Positions 32,501 to 34,452 of a stretch of 34,452 bases of DNA are shown in pieces (the stretch's first letter is position 1; the number at the start of each line of letters is the position of its first letter). Where the stretch lies: positions 1 through 34,452 of the forward strand of contig CALVFH010000016.1 of the NCBI GenBank assembly GCA_944326775.1, given 5' to 3'. The position numbers and the translations under genes are program-made. The notes beneath the pieces were generated by a model. That model was not told the DNA's origin. It saw only the letters and a list, made by a program, of their open reading frames with translations, and ran no database searches. This stretch comes from an uncultured Parabacteroides sp. (GTDB taxonomy: Bacteria > Bacteroidota > Bacteroidia > Bacteroidales > Tannerellaceae).

Positions 32501-34452
32501 TTGATAGACTTGATGGAGGAGAATCTGCTTTTGCTGGGTACGGAGCCAAACAAGCCTTTCAATATACCGCTTAATGCAGAGCGGATGGTTGCCTTGCCTT
32601 TTGTTCCCTCTGTAAGCTCGGCTGAAGTTAATTATGAATTCTGTAGTGATGAAACCGAGGTGAACTTAGAAGCTTTGCCCGATCCGATACCGGAAATCTC
32701 TCAAGGCTTCGTCGGTGTTGAATATGCTTCGGAGGCAGAAGTGGCTTTGCGTTTGGGCTGGCCGAACATGGGACAAACATTGGAGTTGCCGATTTATAAG
32801 GTCGGCGGTCGTGTAGCACCCCAAGCAGACTATTTGAGACTTGGCGGAAATAATGTTGATATTTATTTGGAAGATGGTCTGCCACTGGATCGTTCAGTCG
32901 GAACGGCAACCGCGTTGGAAATTCCTATCCCGGATGATTTGAAAAATCAGGGAGAAGGGGAAGAAAAGGACGTAGAGCTTACAACGCAAGCTACGCTGAC
33001 TTTCAGGCTCAATAAAGATGCGACAACATATTTGAAAGAAGGGCAATCCTACACCTTGCTTATTCCTTTCTCGCAGTTTGATGGAACTACCCAGTTGAAT
33101 GGTGCGTGCGACGGCGTGCTCCGTTTGCCGGTGAAGATTGTGCCGGAATACCTGACATGGAAAGGTGAGGCGACAGATCATTGGTATAATGATACGAAGT
33201 GGAATCAATCGACCGATAAGGAACTGCATGTAGGGAATGTTGGCAATGTGGATGCCTACAATGGCTCAGACAATGTAACAGACGCATTTTCTCCATTGTA
33301 CTTTACGAATGTTACGATATTGGGGAGCGATAGTGTTCCAGCTAATTCTGAATTGCGGTTAGAGGACGTAACCCCAGCAACTACGTCGGATAAAACATTG
33401 ACATCGTTGGAATCAAACATTAAATATGATTTGGCTGTATCTGATGATGAGGGTAATATTACCTCTTATTATATCAATCGGATAAAACAAATCTACTTCA
33501 AGCCGGGAGCCACCATGCTGAACCAGCATCTGTTGGACTATAGTAAAGCTTGGGTAGATTTCAAGATGACCCAAAGCCAGGCATATTGGATGGCTTCGCC
33601 GCTACAAGACGTGTATGCCGGAGATATGTATGCACCGACCGACGGCGGACAACAGAGGACACCGGCGTTTACAGAGATTATGTATGATAAAGCGGATGGT
33701 ACTAACGACCGCTGGAATCCGGCATTCTATCAGAAGGCATGGCATAATGGGATAACTTATGCGACAGACGAAGAAGGTGCAACTTCAGTAGAAGTTGACG
33801 CTGTTGCATCCAACTGGAGCATCGAATACAACGATGTATGGGTTCCCTATTCGATAGGTAAAGGATTCTATGCACGGGTAGAAGGGCAAGATGTGATGGT
33901 TCGTTTGCCGAAAGCTGATACGGAATATAAGTATGAGCAGCAGCAGCCGACAACTCGTGCATTATCTGATGTGCCTACGTCACGGAATAGCGGACAACTT
34001 GTTGAATCTGATCCTAACGGAGCATTTACTCTTGCTTTATCTACTGTCGATAACGACGGCGACCACTTCTTAATCGGTAATCCGTATATGGCTTACTTGG
34101 ATGTGAATGCGTTCTTGTCTGCAAATAGTACGGTATTAGCTCAGAAGTATTGGTCGATAGATACTAAGGTTGGAACTGTCGTTGTCGGTACGCCGGATGT
34201 TGAATGGGGAACTGGTGCAAATTCCGGTTATATAGCCCCGATGCAAGCCTTCTTTGTGGAGCGAGTTGGTTATCAAGCCGGACAGACAACAGGGGCTGAT
34301 GCAACAAATCTGGAAGTTACATTTAATGCAAATATGACGAAATCGGCAGCAGATACCGAAACTCCGGAGACAAGAGCCTTTGCCGCCACCAACCCCCAGC
34401 TCACCCTCACCGCCAAGAGCGAAGCCGGTATGAGCTGCGCCGCCGTGGTGCA
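29516..34452 (+). CDS. Giant secreted surface protein (putative fimbrial tip adhesin), C-terminus beyond window
   Basis: At least 1,645 residues; I read the frame by eye across most of its length, and it runs open to the window edge. The ATG at 29516 has AAGGAAGGAT upstream and begins a signal peptide (LRLL-type core: IRLLLLAGAMLVGG, ending GQ) with no lipobox. Segments seen: YYVKARNSNGDYSPVLAKFI (fibronectin-like), a jelly-roll-like part with EPHTDGADYAIDDVRIYKTL, and a late part with HFLIGNPYMAYLDVNAFLSA and PMQAFFVERVG, a pattern common in large Bacteroidetes surface proteins ahead of a sorting domain. It follows a fimbrillin-like gene by 30 nt. The DNA is AT-rich until about 34370, then abruptly GC-rich. 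Confidence 0.78.
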   Translation, partial: MEKRIQQYHWLKKIRLLLLAGAMLVGGMEMSWGQNGAQIVKASNNTPDDSNSGVHIKREVIYVNGSQELYVPEMRISYGSSFDWYIHWYVEGDGTLSKPNSITINVTEARDRGGEFASSLGPTYTSTSCLYTDDNNGFWWASPCNDNRHAVDASAIVYTLPENFTSGRVICDISNNMDWNISSGPYVFDEPTLLKRYVYEIRPASEYVNKLTTEGPEVFNIDFPKGSSTVNFTMPSLPSNYFWGTEGSYQQGVKFAFSTEENGQYSDFYLIERPSNTQKVLTQQQVQQINLSTISSPVTYYVKARNSNGDYSPVLAKFIFNPKEDSGFLLEANIGANRKPWENEDLYQEIGVVDFDLGAPTSPLTSENNVSAVSLPRHETAYGFLQKSIQSFQNNTSTQNQYGLFRSANVNGISGNGDQIGGNGSSGKTYLWIPVLMDNRVDLIGIYPDRTLYDRTHHTDNSKYGYFYYIDASDDPGTIVDVNIDGTLCGYTELVVTAWVSDMTRPKFTSGGTKHPLAPNINLILKGYDVNNNEVVLHRFTSGDAITSYSNNGCNIHLMEWQQLCYRITLTADVEQYSNFHLEVQNNEPHTDGADYAIDDVRIYKTLPNIKVQRENACEASTLVVSTDYATILRNMGWSRGEEVGDQPGGIDEKDYRKYRYGLMGANHEFENNSTAGNVYFSFLSEDLKEWITVNKAVEDALGSDSEYAAKSLRVAVSTVQNEQGWEFYTNSKEQAQINERIMNIRAVKDYIQDWKTIWKDIPGHTEVFPVNVENIGNPESDTFNEALYQKALIELFGKRLKIPRLRCPWYDESNEHLYLAIIDVNNTDLKYEGEIDSKGNVATGKYWVVTFSAAQVAGTGGGSDVIVANDDCTLKSEFTVKPATTILIDAKSPGDPDVAVCVGTIHQIEAYLNFYDRETNEPVKDADVDYIFDWYLGSMEEYDKLTTANNSISVKAALETYRKDTGNDDSPITVEDLEAWTASASGDDETKGQLLIDLMEENLLLLGTEPNKPFNIPLNAERMVALPFVPSVSSAEVNYEFCSDETEVNLEALPDPIPEISQGFVGVEYASEAEVALRLGWPNMGQTLELPIYKVGGRVAPQADYLRLGGNNVDIYLEDGLPLDRSVGTATALEIPIPDDLKNQGEGEEKDVELTTQATLTFRLNKDATTYLKEGQSYTLLIPFSQFDGTTQLNGACDGVLRLPVKIVPEYLTWKGEATDHWYNDTKWNQSTDKELHVGNVGNVDAYNGSDNVTDAFSPLYFTNVTILGSDSVPANSELRLEDVTPATTSDKTLTSLESNIKYDLAVSDDEGNITSYYINRIKQIYFKPGATMLNQHLLDYSKAWVDFKMTQSQAYWMASPLQDVYAGDMYAPTDGGQQRTPAFTEIMYDKADGTNDRWNPAFYQKAWHNGITYATDEEGATSVEVDAVASNWSIEYNDVWVPYSIGKGFYARVEGQDVMVRLPKADTEYKYEQQQPTTRALSDVPTSRNSGQLVESDPNGAFTLALSTVDNDGDHFLIGNPYMAYLDVNAFLSANSTVLAQKYWSIDTKVGTVVVGTPDVEWGTGANSGYIAPMQAFFVERVGYQAGQTTGADATNLEVTFNANMTKSAADTETPETRAFAATNPQLTLTAKSEAGMSCAAVV

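Overview
The window reads as a chromosomal segment of a gut Bacteroidales bacterium, most likely Parabacteroides or a close relative. The reasons are Bacteroidetes-type promoters (TAnnTTTG at -7 with TTTG or TTG about 20 nt upstream), lipoproteins with a Cys followed by acidic residues, DUF3575/DUF3868/FimB-Mfa2/fimbrillin genes in one row, and the DUF6261 family. The genus is inferred; no rRNA or tRNA gene was seen.

Left part (1-9.7 kb, all minus strand). The 5' part of hisS is followed by a 273-bp array of 21-bp (7-codon) repeats. Then comes a two-gene unit with a degenerate-receiver LuxR regulator and a hemerythrin/RIC-type di-iron protein. Next is a six-gene unit read from 9660 down to 2329: outer-membrane porin, imelysin lipoprotein, di-haem oxidoreductase lipoprotein, second porin, one-haem CxxCH lipoprotein, and a Rid-superfamily protein. 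This looks like an envelope metal (iron) capture and redox system. Its promoter region (9.66-9.88 kb) carries six copies of an AGGTAT/ATACCT motif. On the other side, a divergent promoter drives a short terminated transcript (about 9879-10037) that is a candidate small RNA or microprotein gene.

Middle part (10.1-18.2 kb). An apparent minus-strand operon encodes an LpxH-like phosphoesterase, a glycosyltransferase, polyphosphate kinase and Ppx/GppA phosphatase. It is followed by a divergent 68-residue conserved-looking small protein with its own promoter and terminator, a Gph-type HAD phosphatase, and an overlapping ATPase/DUF4276 pair that resembles an OLD nuclease split in two (possible defence module).

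Right part (18.4-34.5 kb, plus strand). A secreted CE1-like esterase is followed by a fimbrial locus: DUF3575 beta-barrel protein, DUF3868/OmpA-like protein, fimbrillin-like lipoprotein, FimB/Mfa2-type anchor, DUF6261 protein, a second fimbrillin-like lipoprotein, and a surface protein of more than 1,600 residues that runs off the window. Three spacers inside this locus (each about 0.57-0.64 kb) are filled with mosaic copies of the same hairpin-rich modules. One also holds a seven-unit 41-bp minisatellite. Structural genes here are AT-rich and accessory genes GC-rich, with sharp switches inside genes, which suggests exchange of variable parts between conserved ends.

The strongest candidates for something undescribed are (i) the porin/imelysin/di-haem/porin/CxxCH/Rid operon with its iterated operator, (ii) the hairpin-module elements repeated between fimbrial genes together with the minisatellite-DUF6261 unit, (iii) the small transcript near 9.95 kb, and (iv) the split ATPase-DUF4276 pair.
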